Translations under genes and position numbers: made by a program | Shown here: piece after piece, positions 33,856 through 43,538 of the stretch | How the letters are laid out: every line of letters begins with the position of its first letter | Position numbering within the stretch: position 1 is the first letter of the stretch | The notes under the pieces: generated by a model | Database searches by the model: none | What the model saw: the letters and a program-made list of their open reading frames with translations, nothing else | Told to the model about the DNA's origin: nothing | DNA from: Cyclobacterium sp. SYSU L10401 | GTDB lineage: Bacteria; Bacteroidota; Bacteroidia; Cytophagales; Cyclobacteriaceae | Assembly: GCF_010993705.1 (NCBI RefSeq) | Contig: NZ_WOFO01000004.1 | Span: 372,001 to 436,000 of the forward strand | Direction: 5' to 3' | DNA: 64,000 bases

Positions 33856-36800
33856 TCACCCACCTGACTTTAGAAAAGCAATCAGGTTGGCCATATCTTC
33901 CTTTGTCATGGTTTGCTCCAAACCATCGGGCATCAAAGAAAGCCCTGAATGCTGGATGGATTCAATATTTGACCTTAAAATGGATTCATCAGTGCCAAAA
34001 GCTGTTCGAAGGGTAATGCTGTTATCCGATTCGGCAGAGATCCATCCAGCAATAGCTCTCCCATCATTGGTGCTGATAGTTGTGGCCTGATAGGCCGGCA
34101 ATACTTCATAATTGGGTACAATGGTATGCAGAAGCAAGGCATCACCAGGTTGGTTTTTGACGCCGGTAAGGTCAGGGCCCACTTCGCCACCCTCTCCTGC
34201 ATAAGCATGACAGGAAGAACAGGTTTTTTCAAAAACAACCTTTCCCAAACCGGGGTCTGCAGGATGATTCAATACTTCAAGATAATCTTCATATACAGCC
34301 ATCCGGCCTCCCCCTTCCAGCTCGTTGAAAAGAAGGGTAGCCCTTTCTTTTATGGTATCATTTGCCTCATTCATCAGCCGCTGCCGGATCATGGAGGGAA
34401 TCGCTGCCGGAGCCACCACCTGTGCTTCAATCGCAGCAAGTAACTGCAGCATGGTGGGCCTTCTTGCTACCATTGCCGATATCACAGCAGATTTTAGCCT
34501 GGGGGTATAGGTCGCCCAGGCGTCTTTGGAAAGCAATATTAGGCCCGCCTCAGGATCATTTATGCGCCCCAGTGACTTTACTGCCTCCAACTGGATTTCC
34601 ACCGCAATATTGGGCTTCAGCAAATTCCTTAACCCATTTTCAACCCATTCAAATGGTGCATAACCCATAAGTGAGGTAGCTACCACCTTGGAAGACAAGG
34701 GCCCCTCTTCTTCCAAAGCCTTTAGGGCGACCTGATCGATAAAGTCCTTCATGGCTTCCATGCCCAAGTCCGAAGAAGGGTGATTTACCATGGCATGTAA
34801 AAGCCCTTTTTCGGATTGGAATACACCCCTTCCTTCCAACCCCTTTAGCAAGCCCAAGGCCGTGGCCATCCTCCACTGCAGCGCTCCTTCAGCAGTCACC
34901 ATGTCTTTCAACAGCACCTGGCAGTCCTCCATTTTGGCAGCATGTCCATATAATTCCCCCAGGTCTTGCATCATCAATGGAAAAGCGGACCGATCAAGGG
35001 TATCCATCTTGCGAAAAGTGCTCAAAAAAGCAGAAAGCTGGTCCCCCACCCCACTCAATATGGCAGCCCGCGACCAGGGGTTGTCACCGTCCCGGGCAGC
35101 TACCCTGGCAAGGGCATCGATGACTTTTTCCCCTTTGCCTGCTCCTAACTCCAGGGATGACAGGTACCTGACCCGTATTTCCTCATCTTCGGTGGCGGTA
35201 ATCAATAGCTCAATCAAATCCGGGAATCTCTCCAGAAGTTTTCCCGAAAGTATCACGGCCTGCTCTCTTACACTTGCTTCCCTGTCTTTAAAGGCCCTTT
35301 GAAGTACTGTTGGATGTAATGCTTCCATAGCATAAAGCACCCACAGCGCTCTTGCCCTTCCTTCCGGCCTATCACCTTCTTCGGCCAGCTCAGTCAACCT
35401 GGGTACAGCCTCGTTATCCAGGCTTTCCAAAAGCAGTCGGTGGGCGGTGGACCTTACCCATTCATCCGCTGCACCCAATGCCAATACCAAATCTCTGGTA
35501 CTGGATGATGAACGCATTGGAATTACACCTTGGTCGGAATCCCGGGTAAATTCCTTTTTTACAATACGGTAAATCCTTCCTTTGTCCTTACCACTTTCAA
35601 AATCCAATTCCCCCCGGGCTGTTTCCGGAACATAGGATGGGTGATCGATCACTTTCCTGTGCATATCTGCCAGGTACAGTGCCCCATCAGGCCCATGGCC
35701 AAGAAATACCGGATTGAACCAACTGTCCGTTGAAGCCAAAAATTCCCGGTTTTCGTAGGCTGGTACAGAGCGAAAGGACACATTATCAGGGCTGATGGTT
35801 TGCCTTTGCACCAGGTTTTGGGCAGGTTCACAGATAAAGGCATTTCCCAAATGTTCTTCCTCCAATGCGGTACCATTATAAATTACAGGTCCACAGGCGG
35901 AGGTAAAGGTGCCTTTATGGGAGAGCCCCATTAATTTGGGAATAAAATCGGCTGTAGTTACCGCATTACTTATGGGATATACCGTCGCATTGGCCTCAGC
36001 ATCGGCCACGTCCTGAATGGTTTGGTTAAATAAAAGATGGGGATTACGTCCCAGGAAATCGGGTTCGATGACCACATGCTGTAAGGGATGCCTGTTGGAA
36101 GTTCCAAAGCGTCTGCCAAAAGCGTCAAAAGCCAATCCGAACTGACTTCTGCCACCCGTATTCTGGAACTCCAGGGTTTCCGGATGAAAACGGCCATCCG
36201 AGGGCGAAAAAGCAACCGGGTCCCGTTCCGGATGTTCAGGGGAAGTTACCTTCCCCCCATTCAGACCACTGGTCAGGTACACCCAGCCATCCATGCCGAG
36301 GGTGGGGTGGCTGGTTCTGATCTGGGCAGTTTTATCGGCATTGAACCCGGTGAGCACCACCTTTTTCACATCGGCCATGCCATCCCCATTGGTATCTTTA
36401 AAGTAAAAAATATCCGGTGCACAGGTCACAAAAACACCACCACGCCAAACCATGATGCCATTGGGGTAGCTGAGTCCGGTTGCAAATTCAGTCCTGTGGT
36501 CATATTTGCCATCCCCATCCCGGTCTTCCAGCCTCGCAATTCTTCCCAATTGGTCCGGTGCTCCGCCTTCAGCAGGGTCCGGATAACCCCTGTTTTCGGC
36601 CACATACATCACCCCGTCCTCATCAAAAGCAAAAGCAGCAGGATCAACCACCAGGGGTTCTGCGGCCACTAATTCTATCCTTAATCCCGGCTCCAACTGA
36701 AATTTGGCCATGGCTTCTTTGAGTGAAGACGAATCGGCATAGGTATACAAGGGGGAATTCACAGGAGCATCTTGCAACTCAAATACTACTTCTCCATTTT

Positions 36801-36903
36801 GATCCCCTTCCCTATTTTTGCTCATACAAGCCCAAAAAATAATTAATGGAACCAAGCCTAACAAAAGGCACCTCAAGAATAGATCTTTGACTATCGAAAT
36901 CAT
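33856..36903 (-). CDS. PVC-type dehydrogenase / HEAT / cytochrome c lipoprotein
   Basis: The 1015-residue protein has a lipoprotein-like signal (IIFWAC, Cys26). A membrane-bound-dehydrogenase-type propeller follows (about 55-430, with VAAEPLVVDPAAFAFDEDG, RDGDGKYD and NGDGMADVKK calcium-like loops), then HEAT-type helical repeats (about 450-860) and a C-terminal heme domain with CSSCH at 895-899. The architecture matches proteins common in Planctomycetes and Bacteroidota, thought to oxidise sugars and pass electrons to a cytochrome chain. It lies 77 bp from the ceramidase-DUF1080 gene upstream and probably shares its transcript. Confidence 0.88.
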   Translation of the reverse strand: MISIVKDLFLRCLLLGLVPLIIFWACMSKNREGDQNGEVVFELQDAPVNSPLYTYADSSSLKEAMAKFQLEPGLRIELVAAEPLVVDPAAFAFDEDGVMYVAENRGYPDPAEGGAPDQLGRIARLEDRDGDGKYDHRTEFATGLSYPNGIMVWRGGVFVTCAPDIFYFKDTNGDGMADVKKVVLTGFNADKTAQIRTSHPTLGMDGWVYLTSGLNGGKVTSPEHPERDPVAFSPSDGRFHPETLEFQNTGGRSQFGLAFDAFGRRFGTSNRHPLQHVVIEPDFLGRNPHLLFNQTIQDVADAEANATVYPISNAVTTADFIPKLMGLSHKGTFTSACGPVIYNGTALEEEHLGNAFICEPAQNLVQRQTISPDNVSFRSVPAYENREFLASTDSWFNPVFLGHGPDGALYLADMHRKVIDHPSYVPETARGELDFESGKDKGRIYRIVKKEFTRDSDQGVIPMRSSSSTRDLVLALGAADEWVRSTAHRLLLESLDNEAVPRLTELAEEGDRPEGRARALWVLYAMEALHPTVLQRAFKDREASVREQAVILSGKLLERFPDLIELLITATEDEEIRVRYLSSLELGAGKGEKVIDALARVAARDGDNPWSRAAILSGVGDQLSAFLSTFRKMDTLDRSAFPLMMQDLGELYGHAAKMEDCQVLLKDMVTAEGALQWRMATALGLLKGLEGRGVFQSEKGLLHAMVNHPSSDLGMEAMKDFIDQVALKALEEEGPLSSKVVATSLMGYAPFEWVENGLRNLLKPNIAVEIQLEAVKSLGRINDPEAGLILLSKDAWATYTPRLKSAVISAMVARRPTMLQLLAAIEAQVVAPAAIPSMIRQRLMNEANDTIKERATLLFNELEGGGRMAVYEDYLEVLNHPADPGLGKVVFEKTCSSCHAYAGEGGEVGPDLTGVKNQPGDALLLHTIVPNYEVLPAYQATTISTNDGRAIAGWISAESDNSITLRTAFGTDESILRSNIESIQHSGLSLMPDGLEQTMTKEDMANLIAFLKSGG

Positions 36904-36980
36904 ATTACAATAATGTCTTGCAAGGGAATCTCAGACTGGCTGCCATCAGCAACCAGGTTTCGAAAAATCCCTATTCCTTT

Positions 36981-39197
36981 TTATAGAATGGGACTGAGGT
37001 CCACCTTTCTCACCAACATTTCCGCCGCTTCGGATTGGATCTGAATTTTCCCTCTTTTGGGTTTTACTTCCAGGGCCCTGTTCACCAAAACCCCATTCAG
37101 GTACACCGTGATTTCTCCATCCAATACATGGCATTCCAATGTATTCCATTCACCCACAGGATTTTCCACATCATTCGTCCCTCTAAAATCAATCACATCC
37201 TTCCACTCAGGGTCCCTGCCAAACCAGTTGACCCTTCCTCCATGGATGGTTACCGGCTCTCCATCGGGCTGATACACATAGGCTCCGGCCACTTTTTCAG
37301 GGGCTACCGGACATGTAATGGCAAACTGGTCCGTACCGTCTCCCACTACAATAAAATCTCCTGTACCGCCTTCTATGATCTGACATTCGATGGAATTCAT
37401 CCAGGTACCCGAGTAATTTCCGTCCTTCCCCTGTGAATGAAGCAAAACTCCGCTGTCTCTTGCTTTCTCCAGGCGTGGTTCGTGGGTTCCTCCTCCCCAT
37501 TTAAATTCAACGAGCAATTTATAGTCTTCATATTCTTCCTCAGTAGTGATACAACCCCATTCTTCTCCGGATATGTGAATGAGGCCATCCTTAACCGTAA
37601 ATACATTTTTCGGGTCATTGTTTTTCCCTCTATCTTTCAGAAAGGTATACCAGCCGTCCAGGTTTTGACCATTGAATAATTTTACCGTTTCCTCCAGCTT
37701 CATATCATTGGCATTCAAAGGTTCTGAATACCTGGAGGTGTTGGAGCTTGATTTCAATTGCCCCAGTAATTCCAGGAGGTTATCCGTGATCTTCCTGGAG
37801 GCATCCACTTCCAGGTAGCTAGACCTGGCCCTCCAGGTTTCATAGCCACCCAGGGCATGGTGTTCGGGAGTCGGCAGGTACCCATAATAGCCATTGGCAA
37901 GGGAAACACTGAATGTTTGCCTGAAGGGACTTTTCTCCTTGATTTCCAAACCTATTTCTACAAAAACCTCACAGGGAATGGCAGTAATGGCCAAATCCCC
38001 CAACTGCATCGCCTGGAGAAGGATGCTTTCACTGTCCGGATAATCATTCATCAAAACAGTTTCCCTGGCATAAATTTCTTCCCTGGAAACCATATTGGGG
38101 CCTTTGGCTTCCGACATGATCTTTTCGGCCCGCTCCAATTCTTCTGCACCGGGCTTCCTTACGCCCAGGTTAATTTCTTTTTGAACTACGGCAAGTGGTA
38201 CCCAATCCTTAAATTGGATATGCTGGTAAACCTTGAAAGCCTCTGCAGCAAGCGTATTGGCGACCGTTTCCATTTTGGCATAAGCCGGCATGGGTGCAGG
38301 TGCCTCTCCTCCAAAATTGATATTGTTGATGTCCCCACTGCTGCCGTTGGACATCATGGCCACAAAAGAGGGAGACTGGTGGTCAGACCCGATCATTTGT
38401 TTGACTTTATCCGCAAACATTCCGAAATAATCTGCAGATATTTCTCCATTGCCTGTCCCCCCTACATAATGCAGGGAATAATTGGCCATCAAAGCGATGG
38501 GCTTTCCCTCAATGGATTGGACAGCCACCACAGGCAGCTCCGGATCGATGGGTCCGGCAGGTTCCAGCAAATCAGGGTTACCTATTCCAGGATTCATCCT
38601 TACCTGATCTTCTCCCCCAAAGGGATTGGTCAAATCGGCTCCGGGCTTCATTTTCCACCTGCGGTTGAAAACCTGTCCTGGTTCCTGACCTGTTCCCCAA
38701 CCAATTTTCGCAGGTTCGAGGTTATTGTGAGCCCGGATAATGGCATCGGCGGCCCTTTCCTCCAAAAAGGTCAGGTAAGCAGGGTCCGGATCACTTTGAA
38801 ATACGGAACAAGCCGTTCCTGCAGAATGGGTATGGGTGGCAGAAACCAGCATATTCTCAACAGGAATGGCCGTAAACTCATGGGCCCGCAGCTTGGCCTT
38901 ATCGATGGTCTCTCTATAGGCCATGCATAGATCCAGGGTGACGATGGCCAGTTTAGTAAGCCCATCATCCAACACCAGGCTTCTGGCATGGGTGTCGTCA
39001 TGGACATGAAGGGTTGTGCGGTCCTGCATGCCACCGTTGATAGATGTGCCGATTTTAGGCGTAATGCTGCTTATGGCAGCCCCGGCACGGAAAACTTTTA
39101 TGGCAGGAATTACATCTTTTTCCTGTTGCTGACCATTGACCTCCGTGTTACCCAGGGCCAATAGCATGAGGATAATAAAAATTATGGGTACTCTCAT
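36981..39197 (-). CDS. Exported ceramidase-like domain fused to DUF1080
   Basis: The start is taken at MRVPIIFIILMLLALG (39197), which gives a clean signal peptide; in-frame ATGs at 39221 and 39269 are possible. The neutral-ceramidase-like domain spans about residues 35-470, with SATHTHSAG and NYSLHYVGG. The nucleophile motif GDVSPN reads SSGDINNINF, so Ser is replaced by Asn. Residues about 495-735 form a DUF1080 (3-keto-disaccharide hydrolase, concanavalin-like) domain: KLFNGQNLDGWY, SIECQIIEGG and a closing IQIQSEAAEMLVRKV. The fusion suggests an extracellular or periplasmic glycoconjugate hydrolase. It lies next to a dehydrogenase and a second ceramidase-like gene. Confidence 0.85.
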   Translation of the reverse strand: MRVPIIFIILMLLALGNTEVNGQQQEKDVIPAIKVFRAGAAISSITPKIGTSINGGMQDRTTLHVHDDTHARSLVLDDGLTKLAIVTLDLCMAYRETIDKAKLRAHEFTAIPVENMLVSATHTHSAGTACSVFQSDPDPAYLTFLEERAADAIIRAHNNLEPAKIGWGTGQEPGQVFNRRWKMKPGADLTNPFGGEDQVRMNPGIGNPDLLEPAGPIDPELPVVAVQSIEGKPIALMANYSLHYVGGTGNGEISADYFGMFADKVKQMIGSDHQSPSFVAMMSNGSSGDINNINFGGEAPAPMPAYAKMETVANTLAAEAFKVYQHIQFKDWVPLAVVQKEINLGVRKPGAEELERAEKIMSEAKGPNMVSREEIYARETVLMNDYPDSESILLQAMQLGDLAITAIPCEVFVEIGLEIKEKSPFRQTFSVSLANGYYGYLPTPEHHALGGYETWRARSSYLEVDASRKITDNLLELLGQLKSSSNTSRYSEPLNANDMKLEETVKLFNGQNLDGWYTFLKDRGKNNDPKNVFTVKDGLIHISGEEWGCITTEEEYEDYKLLVEFKWGGGTHEPRLEKARDSGVLLHSQGKDGNYSGTWMNSIECQIIEGGTGDFIVVGDGTDQFAITCPVAPEKVAGAYVYQPDGEPVTIHGGRVNWFGRDPEWKDVIDFRGTNDVENPVGEWNTLECHVLDGEITVYLNGVLVNRALEVKPKRGKIQIQSEAAEMLVRKVDLSPIL

Positions 39198-39385
39198 ATT
39201 GAAAGCAGGAATTGAGAACATAATAAAATCAGGGTGCTTGTTTGTTTTGGGTTTGCTGGGCTGCCTCATTATTTTCTTTTAAAGTGTATAACCTTGAATA
39301 TGCTTTACAATATAGCCAACAATTCTGCTCCATGCTAAACCCACCTGGACTTAGCTAAATGGTGTGTTGTCTTTATCATCCGGCT

Positions 39386-40891
39386 TTAATCCATTGCCGA
39401 AAACAGGTTTAACAATTGTCCAACTATTTTCTCTGAAGCCTCCTCTTCTACCCTATTGGTGGAAAGCCAGGTTTCATATCCTCCAAGTTGGTGTTGTCGG
39501 GGGCTGGGAAGGTATCCAAAACTGCCGTTGGCAAATGAGATGGTAAAAGTTTTACTGAATGGGCTCCTTTCTTTTATCTCCAGGCCTGTCTCTGCAAATG
39601 TTTCAAATGGTATGCCGCCAATGCCCAAATCTCCTATTTTAAAAGCCTGGATGATGACCTGGATTTCATCTGGCCAGGATTCCATTTGAATCACCCTTTG
39701 AGCGTATGTTTTTTCCAATCTGTGCCGCACGGTTTCCGATTCCGGTCTTTCCAAAACCCCTTTCACAAATTTCGACAATTCCGGTCCGGGTTTTCTAACC
39801 TTCAACGGAAGAAGGTCCTGTCTGGCCTCCAATTTCACCCAATCCTGGTAACCGATATCATAATAGCCTTTCAGGATTTCCCTGACTACATCTTCGGCCA
39901 CCACTTTCATCTTACCATAGGCTGGATGCCGGACGGAAGGACCTCTGAAATTGATGTTGTTCACATCACCCGAGGTACCATTGGACATCATGGCTACAAA
40001 GGGGGGATGTTGCCCATTTGCGTGCAAATGGTCCTGGATCCTTTCGGCAAATATCCCAAAATAATCTGCTGAAACATGCCCTTTGGGCACTCCCCCTACA
40101 TAATGCAGGGAATAGTTGGCCAATAAAGCCAACGGCCTTCCATCAATGGCCTGTACGGAAAGATAGGCTACTTCAGGGTCTGTGGGTCCCGCCGGTTCCA
40201 AAAGGTCCGGATGGGCAACACCGGGGTTCATTACTGCCAGGTCATCCCCTCCCAAAGGGTTGGGCATGGGTGTTCCCGGCTTCATTTTCCACCTCCTGTT
40301 AAAAACATGTTGAGGCACACTGCCTGTCCCCCAGCCGAGCCGGGCTGGTTCCAGGTTTTTCAAAGCGTTTTGCACGCCGTCGGCTATCCTGGATGCCATA
40401 AACGATTGATAAGCGTCCAAGGGTTCGCCCGCTGTCCATGCTCTTCTTTTCTCTCCGGTGCCTCCGGCACTGATGGACGAATGGGTGTGGGTGGAAGCCA
40501 TCATAATATGGGCTGGAGGTAAACCTGTTGCCTCAAAGATCATCTTTTTGGCTGTATCAAACACCTCCTGTTTTACCCCTACATTATCTACTAAAACCAA
40601 ACCCAACTGGGATTCTCCGTCATCCAGCACCAGGCAGCGAGCAAAAATTTCATCGTGGATATAATCAGCGGGAGGCTCCTCCCAGTTTCCGACGATCGGC
40701 TCTCCCAGGGGAGGGGTAATATTGCTTTTGGCAGCACCTGCCTGGAAAAAACGGTTGGTATCACGGTTTCCCTGGCTCATTAGCGGATGTACCATCATCC
40801 ATATGCCTACTCCCAATATTAGCCCTATTCGATCAGATTTTATATAGGGCAGTTTTGCCTGAGTGGTGAGCCAAATCCATGTTTTTTTCAT
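39386..40891 (-). CDS. Exported ceramidase-like hydrolase
   Basis: The 501-residue protein has an N-terminal hydrophobic segment after a long polar start (LILGVGIWMMVHPLMSQ), so the true start may be later. The ceramidase-like domain shows AGAAKSNITPPLG, STHTHSS and NYSLHYVGGVPKG. The nucleophile motif reads GTSGDVNNINF, again without the Ser of GDVSPN. It is close to the first domain of the 36981 product, so the two probably arose by duplication. It starts about 120 bp downstream of the glycosidase-like gene end. The substrate is unknown. Confidence 0.82.
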   Translation of the reverse strand: MKKTWIWLTTQAKLPYIKSDRIGLILGVGIWMMVHPLMSQGNRDTNRFFQAGAAKSNITPPLGEPIVGNWEEPPADYIHDEIFARCLVLDDGESQLGLVLVDNVGVKQEVFDTAKKMIFEATGLPPAHIMMASTHTHSSISAGGTGEKRRAWTAGEPLDAYQSFMASRIADGVQNALKNLEPARLGWGTGSVPQHVFNRRWKMKPGTPMPNPLGGDDLAVMNPGVAHPDLLEPAGPTDPEVAYLSVQAIDGRPLALLANYSLHYVGGVPKGHVSADYFGIFAERIQDHLHANGQHPPFVAMMSNGTSGDVNNINFRGPSVRHPAYGKMKVVAEDVVREILKGYYDIGYQDWVKLEARQDLLPLKVRKPGPELSKFVKGVLERPESETVRHRLEKTYAQRVIQMESWPDEIQVIIQAFKIGDLGIGGIPFETFAETGLEIKERSPFSKTFTISFANGSFGYLPSPRQHQLGGYETWLSTNRVEEEASEKIVGQLLNLFSAMD

Positions 40892-41010
40892 TTTTCATTT
40901 CGGGTTTAACAACGCATACAAATTGGGTTGAAAAAGTTCAGTCTTAAAGGCCCAAACTTTAGTTAAAAGCACCAGTACTTTCTGAATAGAACAAATTCAC
41001 CGATATCCGA

Positions 41011-42480
41011 TCAATGAAACCTAAAGGAAAACAAATTAGCATCCTTTAAGTATACCCTCATTCTGATCGGTTTCCCGGATAACTCCGATACATCACTGCT
41101 GCCATTCCAAAATACTTCCCTGGAAATTTCATTGCCGATAACAGCCTGGGCTTCCTCCACGGAATAGCCCGGCAATTTATTCCCCTCTCCATCCAACAGT
41201 TCAATCCTGATTTCCCCGGCGGCAGAGGTGGAATAATTGAGCTCCAGGGCTTTTCCCTCGAAGGTAAAGGGTTTCGTAAGCATTTCCCCACCTTCATATC
41301 CGGCCGACAAGGAAGCAAATCCATCCAGACGCAGGGCATAGCGGCGCAGGTGGGCAGATGGCTGGGCATAATCCTGATTCACATAAATCGACATTTCGGT
41401 TTCTCCGGTTTTTACCACATTCAATGCCGGATAATTGGACCGGGAAACCCAGTTCTGCAAACCGATACCTGGCCGGATAAAGGATTCCATAAATTGCCTT
41501 TCATAGTGGTTGCCTCCCCTTGAGGACATCAGGATTACATCGGAGCAGTCGTTGTAATATTTGGGATTCACTCCCAATCTCTCGGCTTCCGCATCCGAAA
41601 CCACCTTTCGGTTGGGCATGAAGCGCGCACCGATGGCCAGGTAGATGTGAGGCGCCCGAAAATAGGGGCTGGTCTGCTGCGTATACAGGTGTTCGTAGGG
41701 AGTATTCCCAAAGCCCATAGGCTCGGGGGCTGTCCAATGGATAAAATCCTCAGAAGTGGTACGGCTTACCGAGCGGAACCCCTTGTATCCCTTACCGGTC
41801 CAGGATCGGAAATAGCAGACATACACCTGCTCTTCCTCCGACCAAAAGGATACATTCTGAGAATCAAATACTCCCTGTGTAAATACGGCTTCCTCCCGGA
41901 CTTTTTTCCAGTTTTTTCCGTCTGCAGAGGTGAAGGCCACCAACCCACTCTTAGAAGTACCGCCCAGGGCTTTAAATTTTTCATTGGGTTTGGCTGCCGG
42001 ATTGCTGTCCAAAAAGGGACTGAAATTATGCGTTACAGGGGCTTCATTGGCCAGGATTACGTTATTGTTTTTGCTGCCTTCTATTTCATAGATGCCCAGG
42101 TCGGGCTTTTCCCAGTGTATGCCATCCCTTGATTCGGCATAGCAGGTCACCTCGGCACTATTGCCATCTTTTCCAGCCGTGGGGACACCCCTGTAATAGG
42201 CCCTGAAAAAGCCATCTTCCTCAATGATGGTCACATAAGCAGAGAATGCGCCTTCCCAGGGCTTGTCAAAATCCAGTACCTTCCCCTTATCTTCGGGATG
42301 TTGCAGGGTAATCTCCGCATTATCCAGGGATTCGATCAGGTATTGGTCTACAAACAGCTCTCGGTTGTCGCCAATAAATACATGGGATTGCGCATGCGCC
42401 GTGAAAGTTTTCGAAAAAAAAATCAAGAACCACAAGATGAGTTTACCTATACTTATAAAGGAATATTTTTGCATAATCAT
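41011..42480 (-). CDS. Exported glycosidase-like five-bladed propeller protein
   Basis: The 489-residue protein has a signal peptide (about residues 1-30, ending TAHA-QS). It begins the mature part with GDNRELFVDQYLIES, a start seen in a family of secreted GH32/GH43-like proteins from Bacteroidota and Planctomycetes. Repeated blades include YAESRDGIHWEKP, FTSADGKNW and SRTTSEDFIHW. A beta-sandwich tail (ALELNYSTSAAGEIRIELLDG) closes the protein. It probably acts on a carbohydrate, and no precise family can be set by eye. Its ATG lies 2 bp after the restriction enzyme stop, with no room for its own promoter. Confidence 0.7.
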   Translation of the reverse strand: MIMQKYSFISIGKLILWFLIFFSKTFTAHAQSHVFIGDNRELFVDQYLIESLDNAEITLQHPEDKGKVLDFDKPWEGAFSAYVTIIEEDGFFRAYYRGVPTAGKDGNSAEVTCYAESRDGIHWEKPDLGIYEIEGSKNNNVILANEAPVTHNFSPFLDSNPAAKPNEKFKALGGTSKSGLVAFTSADGKNWKKVREEAVFTQGVFDSQNVSFWSEEEQVYVCYFRSWTGKGYKGFRSVSRTTSEDFIHWTAPEPMGFGNTPYEHLYTQQTSPYFRAPHIYLAIGARFMPNRKVVSDAEAERLGVNPKYYNDCSDVILMSSRGGNHYERQFMESFIRPGIGLQNWVSRSNYPALNVVKTGETEMSIYVNQDYAQPSAHLRRYALRLDGFASLSAGYEGGEMLTKPFTFEGKALELNYSTSAAGEIRIELLDGEGNKLPGYSVEEAQAVIGNEISREVFWNGSSDVSELSGKPIRMRVYLKDANLFSFRFH

Positions 42481-42482
42481 AT

Positions 42483-43538
42483 TTAAGTTCTATTAAAAAA
42501 GGAGTTCAAATACTTCTCCAAATCAAATGGAAGTTCCATCCATTTGGAATTCCTAACTACTTGTTCTACCCAAAAACCAAACCTATTATCTACTGATGAG
42601 GTGTCCCAAAAATATACTAAATCTTCATCTTCAATTTCGGAAAAATAGTCTACTAAATTGGGCATTAAGCTATTTAGGTTTACCAAAACTCTGGGCACTT
42701 TTTGAATAGATTCCCCTTTCCAAACAATTGACCCTTTCCCTCCTGCGGTAAAAGGGTCCCTCACATTAGGGCAAACAATACTTTTTTTCTTAATTAACCA
42801 TATGGCAAACCGGTTGAACTTATCAGGCTTTTTCCCAAATATCTCTGGAAAGAATATCATCCCTTTAGCCAAAAGCTCAAGCCGTTCTTGATTTGGCAGG
42901 TTATTCCATGATTTAATAATCACTCCGGATGTGTTCTGCTCTTCGTTATCTAACCACCAAACTTCTTCTCCAGGCTTTAAAAATCGCCTGTAATATTCAG
43001 AAATTGGCTTTATGGGATTGGGCAACACCCTAAGAGCATCATAGCTGGTATCCAATTTGTCAAAAATTGTATTACCTTTCAATAAATTCATGTCCACGAG
43101 GTATCTGGGAGAATGGGTTACGACTATTTCTGAAAGACATTCTTCATATGGTTTGCATCTAAACTCAATTGGAGATTTCATCTTCCCAAAAAGGATAAAA
43201 ATCCTTTCAATCCCATCAACTCTGGTACCTTCCAAAACTGAATTCCCTGTAGTTTTCCAGTGATTTTGTTTCGTGGTTTTAATCTCCAACCCAAAGAATT
43301 TATTTGCAATTATATCTGGGAATTTTTGACCAGAAATTAGTTCAATTGAATTTTCAAAAGGTGTCCCTTTTGCCTTCTCAGCCATAATCGTATAAACTAC
43401 ATTTTCAAGCTTATTTCCCAAAAAAGTAAGGTAAGCTGCCTCATCTTTTTCTGATTCGGTTTTTAGAGTTTGAAGTGTTTCATCCAACAATGCTTCGAAC
43501 TGATGTTGATTTGGTTTTGGGTTTACTGAAATTACCAT
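42483..43538 (-). CDS. Type II restriction endonuclease (PD-(D/E)xK)
   Basis: The 351-residue protein carries a PD-(D/E)xK nuclease core: Pro74-Asp75 in KFPDIIANK and Glu85-x-Lys87 in GLEIKTTK, with an upstream Glu in KLENVVYT. It overlaps the end of the cytosine methyltransferase gene by 59 bp, the usual tight arrangement of a type II system with the methylase first. It should cut the unmethylated form of the sequence methylated by its partner. The recognition site cannot be read from the sequence. The coding sequence is AT-richer than the flanking genes, consistent with recent transfer. Confidence 0.85.
   Translation of the reverse strand: MVISVNPKPNQHQFEALLDETLQTLKTESEKDEAAYLTFLGNKLENVVYTIMAEKAKGTPFENSIELISGQKFPDIIANKFFGLEIKTTKQNHWKTTGNSVLEGTRVDGIERIFILFGKMKSPIEFRCKPYEECLSEIVVTHSPRYLVDMNLLKGNTIFDKLDTSYDALRVLPNPIKPISEYYRRFLKPGEEVWWLDNEEQNTSGVIIKSWNNLPNQERLELLAKGMIFFPEIFGKKPDKFNRFAIWLIKKKSIVCPNVRDPFTAGGKGSIVWKGESIQKVPRVLVNLNSLMPNLVDYFSEIEDEDLVYFWDTSSVDNRFGFWVEQVVRNSKWMELPFDLEKYLNSFFNRT

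Noticed and set aside
37857-38930. Long open frame (357 codons, +) inside the ceramidase-DUF1080 gene
   Set aside because: It is antisense to a well-supported gene with clear domains and has no recognisable motif. Long antisense frames are common opposite high-GC coding DNA.
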